Assembly (NCBI GenBank): GCA_029817715.1
Contig: JARUPY010000434.1
Coordinates: forward strand, 3,080,001 to 3,144,000
Length of the DNA stretch: 64,000 bases
Source of the DNA: Melastoma dodecandrum
Lineage: Eukaryota; Streptophyta; Magnoliopsida; Myrtales; Melastomataceae
Reading direction: 5' to 3'
In this document: positions 32,250-45,039 of the stretch, piece after piece
Layout: each line of letters opens with the position of its first letter
Position numbering within the stretch: the stretch's first letter is position 1
Translations under genes and position numbers: made by a program
The notes under the pieces: generated by a model
Told to the model about the DNA's origin: nothing
The model's database searches: none
The model's input: the letters and a program-made list of their open reading frames with translations, nothing else

Positions 32250-35050
32250 CGATGCTTCATCCCTGTCGTCCTCATCTTCTCTGTCCCACGAAGAGGTTGG
32301 TGCGGCCAACTTTCGACGAGCCTTTGCTGAGTCTCAGCAATTTTACGTATTCCTTTGTAACGAGGCGGAGTCAGAGTTTGGTATCTCGATACCGGGCCAA
32401 TAGACCCTGGGTCCGTACATCCCGGATGGCAAATGTTATGTCCTTTCTAGTGCGGAAAAGTTATTCCTTTACACCACCAAGTTGCCCTCTCTGTTCTCTC
32501 GTGGTGAATTTAAGCAATCCGGATGGGAGCCGTCCATATGGGCACACCTCCGTTGCTTACCTTCTCCCAAGAATAAGGCCTGCCAGGATTGGGTCTCCAA
32601 ATGGATGGAGAAGAAAGGTGCTGCATGGGAAGCGATACGGATCAACATGTGTCACTCCCCTATCGAGCCCAATCTATCTCTGTGTGTAATTGGTTCTACC
32701 TCCCGAAGGGACCGATGTGCATCACCTTGGAGGGCATTGGCTTCTTGACTGGTTGCAGTATTTCTGGAGCTCCCCTTCGCTTCGACCTCAGGTGAGAGCG
32801 AAGTCACTAAGCAGCACCTTTCTGATGACAAGTGGGGATTCCAGGAGGAGTTTGAGTTTTACTTAGAGTGATTGTCCAAGTATAATTTCTGCAACTGAGG
32901 GAAACTTCCCGGTCGCTTTATGGTTGGAGTGGCCGCCAGCCTCGTTGAGACTGCCAATGTAGATAGGCCAGAGCTGGTGGCCTTTGCCCCATTTTTGTTG
33001 AGCCTAATTTACTCCAAGCTTTACTAGGCGATAATCGACCTAGCCAACTTTCCTGGGTGTCAAACGGATGGCCCTCTGTGGATCGTGTACCTGTGGGTTG
33101 TTCTGTATTTTCCAGGGTTCGCCCATTATCCTAAAGCAATGCATGCCGTAGTCCGGTCATCGAGGCAAGTTCGTTTAAGTACAAGGCTCCCACTAGCTTG
33201 GCCGAATGCATTTAAGCCCTGGCAGACGAACATGTGGACGATAATGCGGGCACCGTGTTCTCTTAGCGGCCATTCCCTAGAGAGTGGGAGGAGCTACGTC
33301 GGAGGATGGTTGAAAGACTTCGCGGAGCCTTCCTTGCCAAAGATTTAGTGGCTGTAGATTTTGATGGTCTGATCTTTGAGATATACAATCCTCAACTCTG
33401 TGCCCGTCCACTGGGCTTTACTTAGTGTCTGGCCGTCCCATTTTTCATGCCCATTAATCAGTCGTTGGACCAGTGTGTAGTATTCCCTGTGGGATCTGGT
33501 AGCCGAGCAATATCAGCGCCGTACCTTCATTCCTACCGAGTGAAATATGAGCCTTCTGGTGCCGATCTTCGCACTTCTCCCTTGTTTGGTACGAAATCTT
33601 GGGAAAGTTGCTGGCCATTTCTCACTTGGAGAGGCTTGTTCAGGAGAAGGAATCGGTTCCTCTTCCAATGCTTCCTAGTTCGAGTGAGGCGCCTTCAAAG
33701 AAACGGGTGTCAGGTGGTGACACGTCCTCCTCAAGCATGTTAGATTAGTTCCTCCTCTTTTGTGTTAGTAGACGGTGGACTAATCTTCTGTTTATGACAG
33801 GTGTTAAGGGAACGAGGTCCTCCCATGTAGGCTCATCATCGCAAGGAGCCCGGTTGAAAAAGAAGGTGTCTCGTGACTCCGTTCCTTCGGTGCTGTCAAG
33901 CGTTTCCTCTGATCGTGCCATTCTCGAGCACGCATCCTCCGAGAATGTGCCAGGTATTAGCATGCTATGTGTTTTTTCTTTTGATAGGGGCCTTATAATG
34001 ATACCATTTCCCTTTGAAAAGGTTTCACTGATGTTTCCCCCATCGATGTCGATGAAGTCCTTGATGACGTCCCTATCTCCTCTTGGTTGGGTGGCCAAGG
34101 CTGTCCAAACAAGCAAGAGTTGGAGGAGTCTCCAAAAGTGAGGCAGTACACGAAGTTCCGCCCCCACCTTCGTGTTACGGGGCTAGAGCCCCTTCCATAG
34201 ACATTGTCACTTTTGCCCAAGGAACATCAAGCAAGACGACGGGGTCTTCCAGGGTCAGGCGACAGGCGCCCCTCTAGGATGAGTGCAGGGAGTTCCCTCT
34301 AATGAGGCGAGGGAAGCTTGTGGGGGCGATGCAACAGAAGCCCCCTACGTCCAGGCAACTGAAGCCCCCGAAGGCTTACGGACACGTGCCCACGGTATGG
34401 ATCTTGAGAGTCACTTCCCTTGCCTGTATTTGGATCGTTGTGTAACTTGGGTATATTTATGGCAGTCCTTGCATTCTCTGCTCACCATATTCATCGTCAT
34501 CCTTGAGCGCGGGGTCGAGACTGAAGACAGTTTCATTGCCCTGACGTCCATGACAGATGATTTGGGGCGAGTGGGTGCCGCTCCACCTGAGCTAAATATT
34601 ATGCTCTCGCTTCTTCGGAGGTCTTTTAGGCATTCGTGGGGTGAGCGCCAGGAAGACATCGCTGTTTGGGCGAGGTTAGAAAAGAGAAAGTCGACACTGT
34701 CCCAGCCGCTTTCATCCTCTGCTCGGGTGCATGAGCTGTCTCTTGAGGAGGCGAACCTTCTCAAGGAGAGATAGGAGATGTTGGCTGCTCTCCAGCATCT
34801 CTAGGAAAAGTTGGATGCTACAAGTGGGAGCCAGGACGCCGCCCGTGCCGAAGAGGCAACTGAGCGCGAGGCCGCCGAGCGTGTGTGAGAGACCTTGGAG
34901 GGGGAATGGGACAAGGCCGCGGATGTCGAGGCAAAGGAGGTGATAGCCACCGGGTTGGTGGCTCGGGCAAAACACCTATTGTACTCCTTGCCACCTTCAT
35001 GAAAAAACACTACGATTGTATTCGCCACCACAGGGTGGGGAAAGGCTGTG
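32250..35050 (+). pseudogene. PMD/transposase_28-like ORF, antisense to Tat-type pol
   Basis: A readable N-terminal part includes GKCYVLSSAEKLFLYTTKLP (about 32426). Then, in another frame, WFYLPKGPMCITLEGIGFLT followed by GCSISGAPL (about 32693-32780) resembles the PMD motif. DGPLWIVYLWVVLYFPGF (about 33069-33122) is the later PMD block. The last third (34600-34950) is a Glu/Ala-rich coiled coil (EANLLKER, LQHL, AARAEEATEREAAE). This domain order is seen in plant gypsy-associated ORFs of the transposase_28 type. Many stops and frameshifts are present. It ends against the - strand integrase at 35010-35745, so it is read opposite to that element's pol. Confidence 0.6.
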
Positions 35051-35745
35051 CGAAGATATTTTTATGCATCTCCCATATCGTTGGCTTATACCATTTCAAG
35101 TATTTTCTGTTCATTTTGAGTTGATGCACTGATCCATCAAGCCCCCTAGGCGTACGAATTCCCAAGATGGGATTCAACCACTTGAGAAGGGCCTCCCAGT
35201 TCGGTGTCCATTTCCCGTGAAAGTAATTGCGGACTCCCTCGGGCAACCTGAGTTTCCAAACCAAGTTGTCTTTGTTGAATGATCGAGGGACCACTTTCTC
35301 GTTGTAAAAACAGGCGACGCTCTTATTATGGGCTTCTGGATGGTTTAGCACATTGATCCTGGTGGTCTCTAGGTCTTCTAGCTCAACGTGAATGTCTTCA
35401 TCATACTCCTCGTCTTCTCCGAGGTGTTTGAGGAGTCGAAGCGACCGGCATCGTATTTCTATCGGGAGCAATGCGTCGTGACCATAAATAAGGTTGAACG
35501 GGGCGACGCATATGGTTTCTCTTTTGGTGGCCTAGAGTGCCCATAACGTTTCCTAAAGAAGGGTATGCGTGGGTTGTTACCAATCGTCCTCTGTATTACT
35601 CGTATAATGAGTTTGTTGGAGGCTTTCGCTTGCCCATTTGACTGAGCATAGCATGGGGTTGAGTTGAGAACTTTAAACTCAAAATCTTCAGCGAATTTGT
35701 CCACGTTGAATACTTTTGCATTGTTTACTACTACGTATATTGCAC
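35010..35745 (-). pseudogene. Tat-type Ty3/gypsy integrase, C-terminal part
   Basis: Read on the - strand: NVDKFAEDFEFKVLNSTPCY, then AQSNGQAKASNKLIIRVIQR (35690-35580), then the VLPIEIRCRSLRL segment and VELEDLETTRINVL, SVACFYNEKVVPRSF, DNLVWKLRLPEGV (35471-35110). This is the end of a Tat-lineage integrase. The catalytic Glu of NGQAEASN is Lys here, and the second catalytic Asp region (usually DNGTVF) reads NNAKVF. The N-terminal part is missing: homology stops at about 35745, just before the satellite. Confidence 0.82.
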
Positions 35746-38700
35746 ATATATTACACTTCTTTTACTGCCGGTCTCCATGGAATATCTACTTTTCGAAGCC
35801 AAAATGATCCCCCAATATTTCCCAAACTAATAAAAACAACAGTTATTCATGGTCCATTTCGTTGGAATTAGTTCATGTGTACAATGAGGAACCCCGCGCA
35901 CAAGTTACGCAAACTTGTGCATCATGCATGCTTCGAACTTTCGAGCTTCCGAACTTACATTTTTCGATACCAAAATGATCCCCAAATGTTTTCCAAACTA
36001 TTCAAAAACAGAGTTATTCATGGTCCGTTTCGTTGGAATTAGTTTATGTGCATATTAAGGAGGAACCCCGCGTAGAAGTTCCGCAAACTTGTGCATCCCG
36101 CATGCTCCGAACATTCGTGCTTCCGAACTTACATTTTTTGAAGCAAAAATGATCCCCAAATGTTTCCCAAACTGTTAAAAATAAGAGTTATTCATGATCC
36201 GTTTCGTTGGAATTAGTTCATGTGCACAATGAGGAACCCCGCGCACAAATTACGCAAACCTGTGCATCCCGCATGCTCCGAACATTCGTGCTTCCGAACT
36301 TACATTTTTCGAAGTCAAAACGATCCCCAAATGTTTCCCAAACTATTCAAAACCTGAGTTATTCATGGTCCGTTTTTGTTGGAATTAGTTCCTTTGCACA
36401 ACGAGGAACCCCGCACACAAGTTACGCAAACTTGTGCATCCCGCATGCTTCGAACTTTCGAGCTTCCGAACTTACATTTTTCGATGCCAAAACGATCCCC
36501 AAATGTTTTCCAAACTATTCAAAACAAGAGTTATTCATGGTCCGTTTCGTTGGAATTAGTTCATGTGCAAACTAAGGAGGAACACCACACCCATTTTAAG
36601 CAAACTTGTGCATCCCTCATGCTGCGAACTTTCGAGCTACCGAAAATACATTTTTCGAAGCCAGAACGATCCCCAAATGTTTTCCAAACTATTCAAAACA
36701 AGAGTTATTCATGGTCCGTTTCGTTGGAATTAGTTCATGTGCATACTAAGGATGAACACCGCACCCATTTTACGCAAACTTGTGCATCCCGCATGCTCCG
36801 AACATTCGTGCTTCCAAACATACATTTTTCGAATCCAAAACGATCCCCAAATGTTTCCCAAACTAATCAAAACAAGAATTATTCATGGTTCGTTTCGTTG
36901 GAATTAGTTCCTGCGCATAATAAGGAGGAACCCCGCACACAAGTTACGCAAACTTGTGCATCCCGGGCTCCGAACATTCGTGCATTCGAACTTACTTTTT
37001 TTTAAGCCAAAACGATCCCTAAATGTTTCCCAAACTATTCAAAACAAGGGTTATTCATGGTCCGTTTCGTTGGAATTAGTTCATGTAAAGAATAAGGAAC
37101 CCCACGCACAAGTTACGCAAACTTGCGCTTCCAGCATGGTACGAACTTTCGTGCTTCCGAACGAATATTTTTCGAAGTCAAAACAATCCCCAAATATTTA
37201 CCAAACTATTCAAAACAAGTGTTATTCATGGTCCGTTCCGTTGGAATTAGTTCCTGTGCATAAGAAGGAACACCACACCCAAGTTACGAAAACTTGTGCA
37301 TCCCGCATGCTCCGAACATTCGTGCTTCCGAACTTACATTTTTCGAAGCAAAAACGATCCCCAAATGTTTCCCAAACTACTAAAAATAAGGGTTATTCAT
37401 GATCCGTTTTGTTGGAATTAGTTCATGTGCACAATGAGGAACCCCGCGCACGAGTTACACAAACTTGTGCATCCCGCAAGCTCTGAACATTCGTGCTTCC
37501 GAACTTACATTTTTTGAAGCCAGAACGATCTCCAAATGTTTCTCAAACTATTTAAAACAAGAGTTATTCATGGTCCGTTTCGTTGGAATTAGTTCATGTG
37601 CATACTAAGGAGGAACACCGCAAACATGTGCATCACTCATGCTCCGAACATTCGTGCTTCCGAACTTACATTTTTTGAAGCCAAAACGATCCCCAAATAG
37701 TTCCCAAACAAATCAAAACTAGAGTTATTCATGGTCCGTTTCGTTGGAATATGTTCATGTGCATAATAAGGAGGAACCCCACACACAAGTTACGCATGCT
37801 TGTGCATTCCTCATGCTCCGAACATTCGTGCTTCCGAACTTACATTTTCGGAAGCAAAAACGATCCCCAAATGTTTCCCAAACTATTCAAGACATGAGTT
37901 ATTCACGCTCCGTTCCGTTGGAATTAGTTCCTTTGCACAACGAGGTACCCCGCACACAAGTTACGCAAACATGTGCATCCCGCATGATTCGAACTTTCGA
38001 GCTTCCGAACTTAAATTTGTCGATGTCAAAACGATCCCCAAATGTTTTCCAAACTATTCAAAACAAGAGTTATTCATGCTCCGTTTCGTTGGAATTAGTT
38101 CCTGTGCATAATCAGGAGGAACCCCGCACACAAGTTACGCAAACTTGTGCATCCCGTGCTCCGAACATTTGTGCATTCGAACTTACATTTTTTTAAGCCA
38201 AAACGATCCCTAAATGTCTCCCAAACTATTCAAAACAAGTGTTATTCATGGTCCGTTTCGTTGGAATTAGTTCATGTGCACAATGAGGAACCCCGCGCAC
38301 AAATTACGTAAACTTGTGCATCCCGCATGCTCCGAACGTTCGTGCTTCCGAACTTACATTTTTCGAAGTCCAAAACGATCCCCAAATGTTTCCCAAACTA
38401 TTCAAAACATGAGTTATTCGTGGACCGTTTCGTTGGAATTAGTTCCCTTGCACAAGGAGGAACCCCGCACACAAGCTACGCAAAACTTGTGCATCCCGAA
38501 TGCTTCGAACCTTCGAGCTTCCGAACTTACATTTTTCGATGCCAAAACGATCCCCAAATGTTTTCCAAACTATTCAAAACAAGAGTTATTCATGGTCCGT
38601 TTCGTTGGAATTAGTTCCTGTGCATAATAAGGAGGAACCCCGCGCACAACTTACGCAAACTGGTGCATCCCGCATGCTCCGAACATTCGTGCTTCCGAGC

Positions 38701-40779
38701 ATACATTTTTTGAAGCAAAAACGATCCCTAAATGTTTTCCAAACTATTAAAAATAAGTGTTATTCATGACCCGTTCCGTTGGAATTAGTTCATGTGCACA
38801 ATGAGGAACCTCGCACACAAATTACGCAAACTTGTGCATCCCGCATGCTCCGAACATTCGTGCGTCAAAACAAACATTTTTCGAAGCCAAAACGATCCCC
38901 AAATGTTTCACAGACTATTCAAAACAAGAGTTATTCATGGTCCGTTTATTTGGAATTAGTTCATGTGCCCAATGAGTAACACCGCGCACAAGTTACGCAA
39001 ACTTGCGCATCCCGCATGCTCCGAACTTTCGTGCTTCCGAACATGCATTTTTCGAAGCCAGAACGAACTCCAAATGTTTCTCAAACTATTCAAAACAAGA
39101 GTTATTCATGGTCCGTTTCGTTGGAATTAGTTCATGTGCTTACTAAGAAGGAACACCGCACCCATTTTACGCAAACTTGTGCATCCCTCATGCTCCGAAC
39201 ATTCGTGCTTCAAAACTTACATTTTTCGAAGACAAAACGATCCGAAATAGTTCCTGTGCAAAATAAGGAGGAATACCGCCCCCAATTTACGCAAACTTGT
39301 GCATCCCGCATGCTCCGAACATTCGTGCTTCCGAACGTACATCTTTCGAAGCCAAAACAATCCCCAAATATTTCACAGACTATTCAAAACAAGAGTTATT
39401 CATAGTCCGTTTCGTTGGAATTAGTTCATGTGCACAATGAGGAACACCGCGCACAAGTTACGCAAACTTGTGCATCCCGCATGCTCCGAAGTTTCGTGCT
39501 TCTGAACTTACATTTTCCGAAGCCAAAACGATCTCCAAATGTTTCTCAAACTATTCAAAAAAAGAGTTATTCATGGTCCGTTTCGTTGGAATTAGTTCAT
39601 TCGCACAACGAGGAACCCCGCACACAAGTTAAGCTAACTTGTGCATCCCGCATGCTCCGAACAAGTGTGCCTCCAAACTTACATTTTTCGAAGCCAAAAC
39701 GATCCCCAAATGTTTCCCAAACTATTCAAAACTATTTAAAACTCGTGCTTCCGAACTTACATTTTTCGAAGCAAAAACGATCCCCAAATGTTTCCCAAAC
39801 TGTTAAAAATAACTGTTATTCATGATCCGTTTCGTTGGAATTAGTTCAAGTGCACTATGTGGAACGTCGCACACAAATTACGCAAACTTGTGCATCCCGC
39901 ATGCTCCGAACATTCGTGCGTCCAAACAAACATTTTTCGAAGCCAGAACGATCCTCAAATGTTTCACAGACTATTCAAAACAAGAGTTATTCATGGTCCG
40001 TTTCTTTGGAATTAGTTCATGTGCACAATGAGGAACACCGCGCACAAGTTACGCAAACTTGTGCATCCCGCATGCTCCGAAGTTTCGTGCTTCCGAGCTT
40101 GCATTTTTTGAAGCTAAAACGATCTCCAAATATTTCTCAAACTATTCAAAAAAAGAGTTATTTATGGTCCGTTTCATTGGAATTAGTTCATGTGCATACT
40201 AAGGAGGAACACCGCACCCATTTTACGCAAACTCGTGCATCCCTCATGCTTCGAACATTCGTGCTTCCGAACTTACATATTTCGAAGCAAAAACGATCCC
40301 CAAATGTTTACTAAAGTTTTCAAAACAAGAGTTATTCATGTCTGTTTCGATGGAATTAGTTCATTTGCACAACGAGGAACCCCGCAAACAAGTTTCGCAA
40401 ACTTGTGCATCCCACATGCTCCGAACTTTCGTGCTTCCGAACTTGCATTTTTTGTAGCCAAAACAATCCCAAATATTTCCCATACTATTCAAAAAAGGAG
40501 TTATTCGGGGTCCGTTTCGTTGGAATTAGTTCCTTTGCACAATGAGGAACCCCGCTCACAATTTACGCAAACTTGTGCATCCCGCATGCTCCGATCATTC
40601 GTGCTTCCAAACTTACATTTTTCGAAGCCAAAAGGATCCCCAAATGTTTCCCACACTATTCAAAACAAGAGTTATTCATTGTCCGTTTCGTTGGAATTTG
40701 TTCGTGAGCACAATAAGGAACCCCGCGCACAAGTTACGCAAACTTGTGCGTCCCGCATGGTACGAACTTTCCTGCTTCC

Positions 40780-42830
40780 GAAAATACATTTTTCGAACAC
40801 CGCACCCATGCTGACGCAAACTTGTGCATCCCTCATGCTCCGAACAATCGTGCTTTCGAACTGACATTTTTTGAATCCAAAACGAACCCCAAATATTTCC
40901 CAAAACTATTCAAAACAAGAGTTATTCTTGTCTGTTTCGTTGGAATTAGTTCCATTGCACAACGAGGAACCCCGCACACAAGTTACGCAAACTTGTGCAT
41001 CCCGCATGCTCCTAACATTCGTGCTTCCAAACTTACATTTTTCGAATCCAAAATGTTCCGCAAATGTTTCCCAAACTATTCAAAACAAAAGTTATTCATG
41101 CTCCGTTTCGCTGGAATTTGCCCATGTGCCCACGGAGAAAACCCCGTGTGCAAGTTACGCAAACTTGTGCATCCTGCATGCTCCGAACTTGCGTGCTTCC
41201 GAACTTCCATTTTACGAAGCCGAAACGATCCCGAAACGTTTTCCAAGCTATTCAAAACAAGCGTTATTCATGGTCCGTTTCGTTGGAATTAGGTCCTTTG
41301 CACAACGAGGAACCCTGCACACAAGTTACGCAAACTTGTGCATCCCGCATGCTTCGAAATTTCGTGCTTCCGAACTTGCATTTTTCGAAGCCAAAACGAT
41401 CAGCAAATGTTTCCCAAAGTATTCAAAACAAGAGTTATTCAAGGTTCGTTTCGTGGGAATTAGTTCCTTTGCACTACGAGGAACCCCGCACACAAGTTAC
41501 GCAACCTTGTGCATCCCGCATGCTCCGAACTTTCGTACTTCCGAACTTACATTTTTCGAAGTCTAAACGATCCCCAAGTTTTTCCCAAACTATTCAAAAA
41601 AGAGTTATTCAAGCCCCGTTTTGTTGGAATTAGTTCCAGTGAATGAGGAGGAACACCGCACCCATGTTAACGCAAACTTGTGCATCCCTCATGCTCCAAA
41701 CAATCGTGCTTTCGAACGGACATTTTTTTAATCCAAAACGAACCCCAAATATTTCCCAAAACTATTCAAAACAAGAGTTATACTTGTCCGTTTCGTTGGA
41801 ATTAGTTCCATTGCACAACGAGGAACCCCGCACACAAGTTACGCAAACTTGTGCATCCCGCATGCTCCGAACATTCGTGCTTCCAAACTTACATTTTTCG
41901 AATCCAAAACGATCCCCAAATGTTTCCCAAACTATTCAAAACAAAAGTTATTCATGGTCCGTTTCGCTGGAATTTGCTCATGTACCCACGGAGAAACCCC
42001 ATGCACAAGTTACGCAAACTTGTGCATCCTCCATTCTCCGAACTTGCGTGCTTCCGAACTTCCAATTTACGAAGCCGAAACGATCCTGAAACGTTTTCCA
42101 AGCTACTCAAAACAAGCGTTATTCATGGTCCGTTTCGTTGGAATTAGTTCCTTTGCACAACGAGGAACCCTGCACACAAGTTACGCAAACTTGTGCATCC
42201 CGCATGCTCCGAACTTTCGTGCTTCCGAACTTGCATTTTTCGAAGCCAAAACGATCATCAAATGTTTCCCAAAGTATTCAAAACATGAGTTATTCAAGGC
42301 CCGTTTCGTTGGAATTAGTTCCTTTGCACAACGAGGAACCCCGCACACAAGTTACGCAAGCTTGTGCATCCCGCATGCTCCGAACGTTCGTACTTCCGAA
42401 CTTACATTTTTCAAAGTCAAAAAGATCCCCAAGTTTTTCCTAAACTGTTCAAAAAAGAGTTATTCATGCCCCGTTTTGTTGGAATTAGTTCAAGTGAATA
42501 AGGAGGAACACCGCACCCATGATACGCAAACTTGTGCATCCCTCATGCTCCGAATATTCGTGCTTTCAAACTGACATATTTTGAATCCAAAACGAACCCC
42601 AAATATTTCTCAAACTATTCAAAACAAGAGTTATTCATGTCCGTTTCGTTGGAATTAGTTCCATTGCACAACGAGGAACCCCGCACACAAGTTACGCAAC
42701 CTTGTGCATCCTGCATGCTCCGAACTTTCGTGCTTCCGAACTTACATTTTTCGAAGCCAAAACGATCCTCAAATGTTTCCCAAACTATTCAAAATAAGAG
42801 TTATTCATTGCCCCTTTCGTTGGAATTAGT
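40780..42830. repeat. five-monomer higher-order repeat, block 1
   Basis: The same series of five monomer types recurs with a period of about 855 bp: the marker CCATTGCACAACGAGG occurs at 40952, 41808 and 42661. Between them follow the types with CCACGGAGAAA, CCTTTGCACAACGAGGAACC-CTGC, the CGCAACCTTG type and the AATGAGGAGGAACACC type. Confidence 0.8.
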
Positions 42831-45039
42831 TCCTGTGCACAACGAGGAACCCCGCGCACAAGTTTTGCAGACTTGTGCATCCAGCTTGGTCCGAACTGTC
42901 GTGCTTTCGAACTTACAATTTTCGAAGCCAAAACAATCCCCAAATGTTTCCCAAACTATTCAAAACAAGAGTTATTCATGTCCATTTCGTTGGAATTAGT
43001 TCATGTGCACAATGAGGAAACCCGCGCACAAGTTACGCAAACTTGTGCATCCCGCATGCTCCAAACTTTCGTGCTTCCAAACTTATATTTTTCGAAGCCA
43101 AAACGATCCCCAAATGTTTCCCAAACTATTTAAAACAAGAGGTATTCATACTCTGTTTCGTTGGAATTAGTTCCTCTGCATAATATGGAGGAACACCGCC
43201 CCCAATTTACGCAAACTTGTGCATCCCGCATGCTCCGAACATTCGTACTTCCGAGCTTACAATTTTCGAAGCCAAAATGATCCCTAAATGTTTCCCAAAC
43301 TACACAAGAGTTATTCATGGTCCGTTTCGTTGGAATTAGCTCATGTGCCCAAGGAAGAACTCCGCGCACAAGTTACGCAAACTTGTGCATCCTGCATGCT
43401 CCGAACTTGCGTGCTTCCGAACTTACATTTTTCGAATCCAAAACTATCCCCAAATGTTTCCCAAACTGTTCCAAACAAGAGTTCTTCATGATCCGTTTCG
43501 TTGGAATTAGTTCCTTCGCACAACGAAGAACCCCGCACACATGTTATGTAAACTTGTGCATCCCGCATGGTCCGAACGTTCGTGCTTCCGAACTTACATT
43601 TTTCAAAGCAAAACGATTCCCAAATGTTTCTTAAACTATTTAAACAAGAGTTATTCATGGTCCGATTCGGTGGAATTAGTTCATGAGCATAAGAAGGAAC
43701 ACCACACCCAAGTCACGCAAACTTGTGCATCCCGCATGCTCCGAACATTCGTGCTTCCGAACTGATATTTTTCGAAGCAAAAATGATCCCCAAATGTTTC
43801 CCAAACTATTAAAAATCAGAGTTATTCATGATCCGTTTCGTTGGAATTATGCACATTGAGGAACCCCAAATAGTTATGCAAACTTATGCATCCCGCATGC
43901 TCCGAACTTTCGTGCTTTCGAACTTGCATTTTTCGAAGCCAAAACGATCCTCAAATGTTTCCCAAACTATTCAAAACAAGAGTTATTCATAGTTCGTTTC
44001 GTTGGAATTAGTTTCTTTCCACAACGAGAAACCACGCGCACAAGTTACGCAAACTTGTGCATCCCGCATGCTTCGAACTTTCGATCTTCCGAAAATACAT
44101 TTTTCGGTGCCAAAACGATCCCCAAATGTTTTCCAAACTATTCAAAACAAGAGTTATTCATGGTCCGTTTCGTTGGAATTAGTTCATGTGCAAACTAAGG
44201 AGGAACACCGCACCCATTTTAAGCAAACTTGTGCATCCCTCATGCTCCGAACTTTCGAGCTACCGAAAATACATTTTTCGAAGCCGGAACGATCCCCAAA
44301 TGTTTTCCAAACTATTCAAAACTAGAGTTATTCATGGTCCGTTTCGTTGGAATATGTTCATGTGCATACTAAGGATGAACACCGCACCCATTTTACGCAA
44401 ACTTGTGCATCCCCCATGCTCCGAACATTTGTGCTACCGAACTTACATTTTTCGAAGCCAAAACAATCCCCAAATGTTTCCCAAACTATTCCAAACAAGA
44501 GTTATTCATGGTCCGCTTCGTTGGAATTAGTTCATGTGCACAATGAGGAACCCTGCGCACAAATTACGCAAACTTGTGCATCTAGCATGCTCCGAACATT
44601 CGTGCTTCCGAACTGATATTTTTCGAAGCAAAAATGATCCCAAAATGTTTCCCAAACTATTAAAAATATGAGTTATTCAAGATCCGTTTCGTTGGAATTA
44701 GTTCATGTGCACAATGAGGAACCCCGCGCACAAATTATGCAAACTTGTGCTTCCCCCATGCTCCGAACGTTGGTGCTTCCGAACTTACATTTTCCGAAGG
44801 CAAAACGATCCCCAAATGTTTCTCAAACTAATCAAAACAAGAGTTATTCATGGTTCGTTTCGTTGGAATTAGTTCCTGTGCATAATAAGGAGGAACCCCG
44901 CACACAAGTTACGCAAACTTGTGCATCCCGAATGCTCCGAACATTCGTGCTTCCAAACTTACATTTTTGGAAGCCAAAACGATCCCTAAATGGGTAACAA
45001 ACTATTCAAAACAAAAGTTATTCAAGGTCCGGTTCGCTG

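Noticed and set aside
33951..33990. Very short GT-AG intron in the antisense ORF
   Set aside because: About 35 nt is below the usual plant minimum, and the ORF is broken elsewhere, so splicing cannot be argued.
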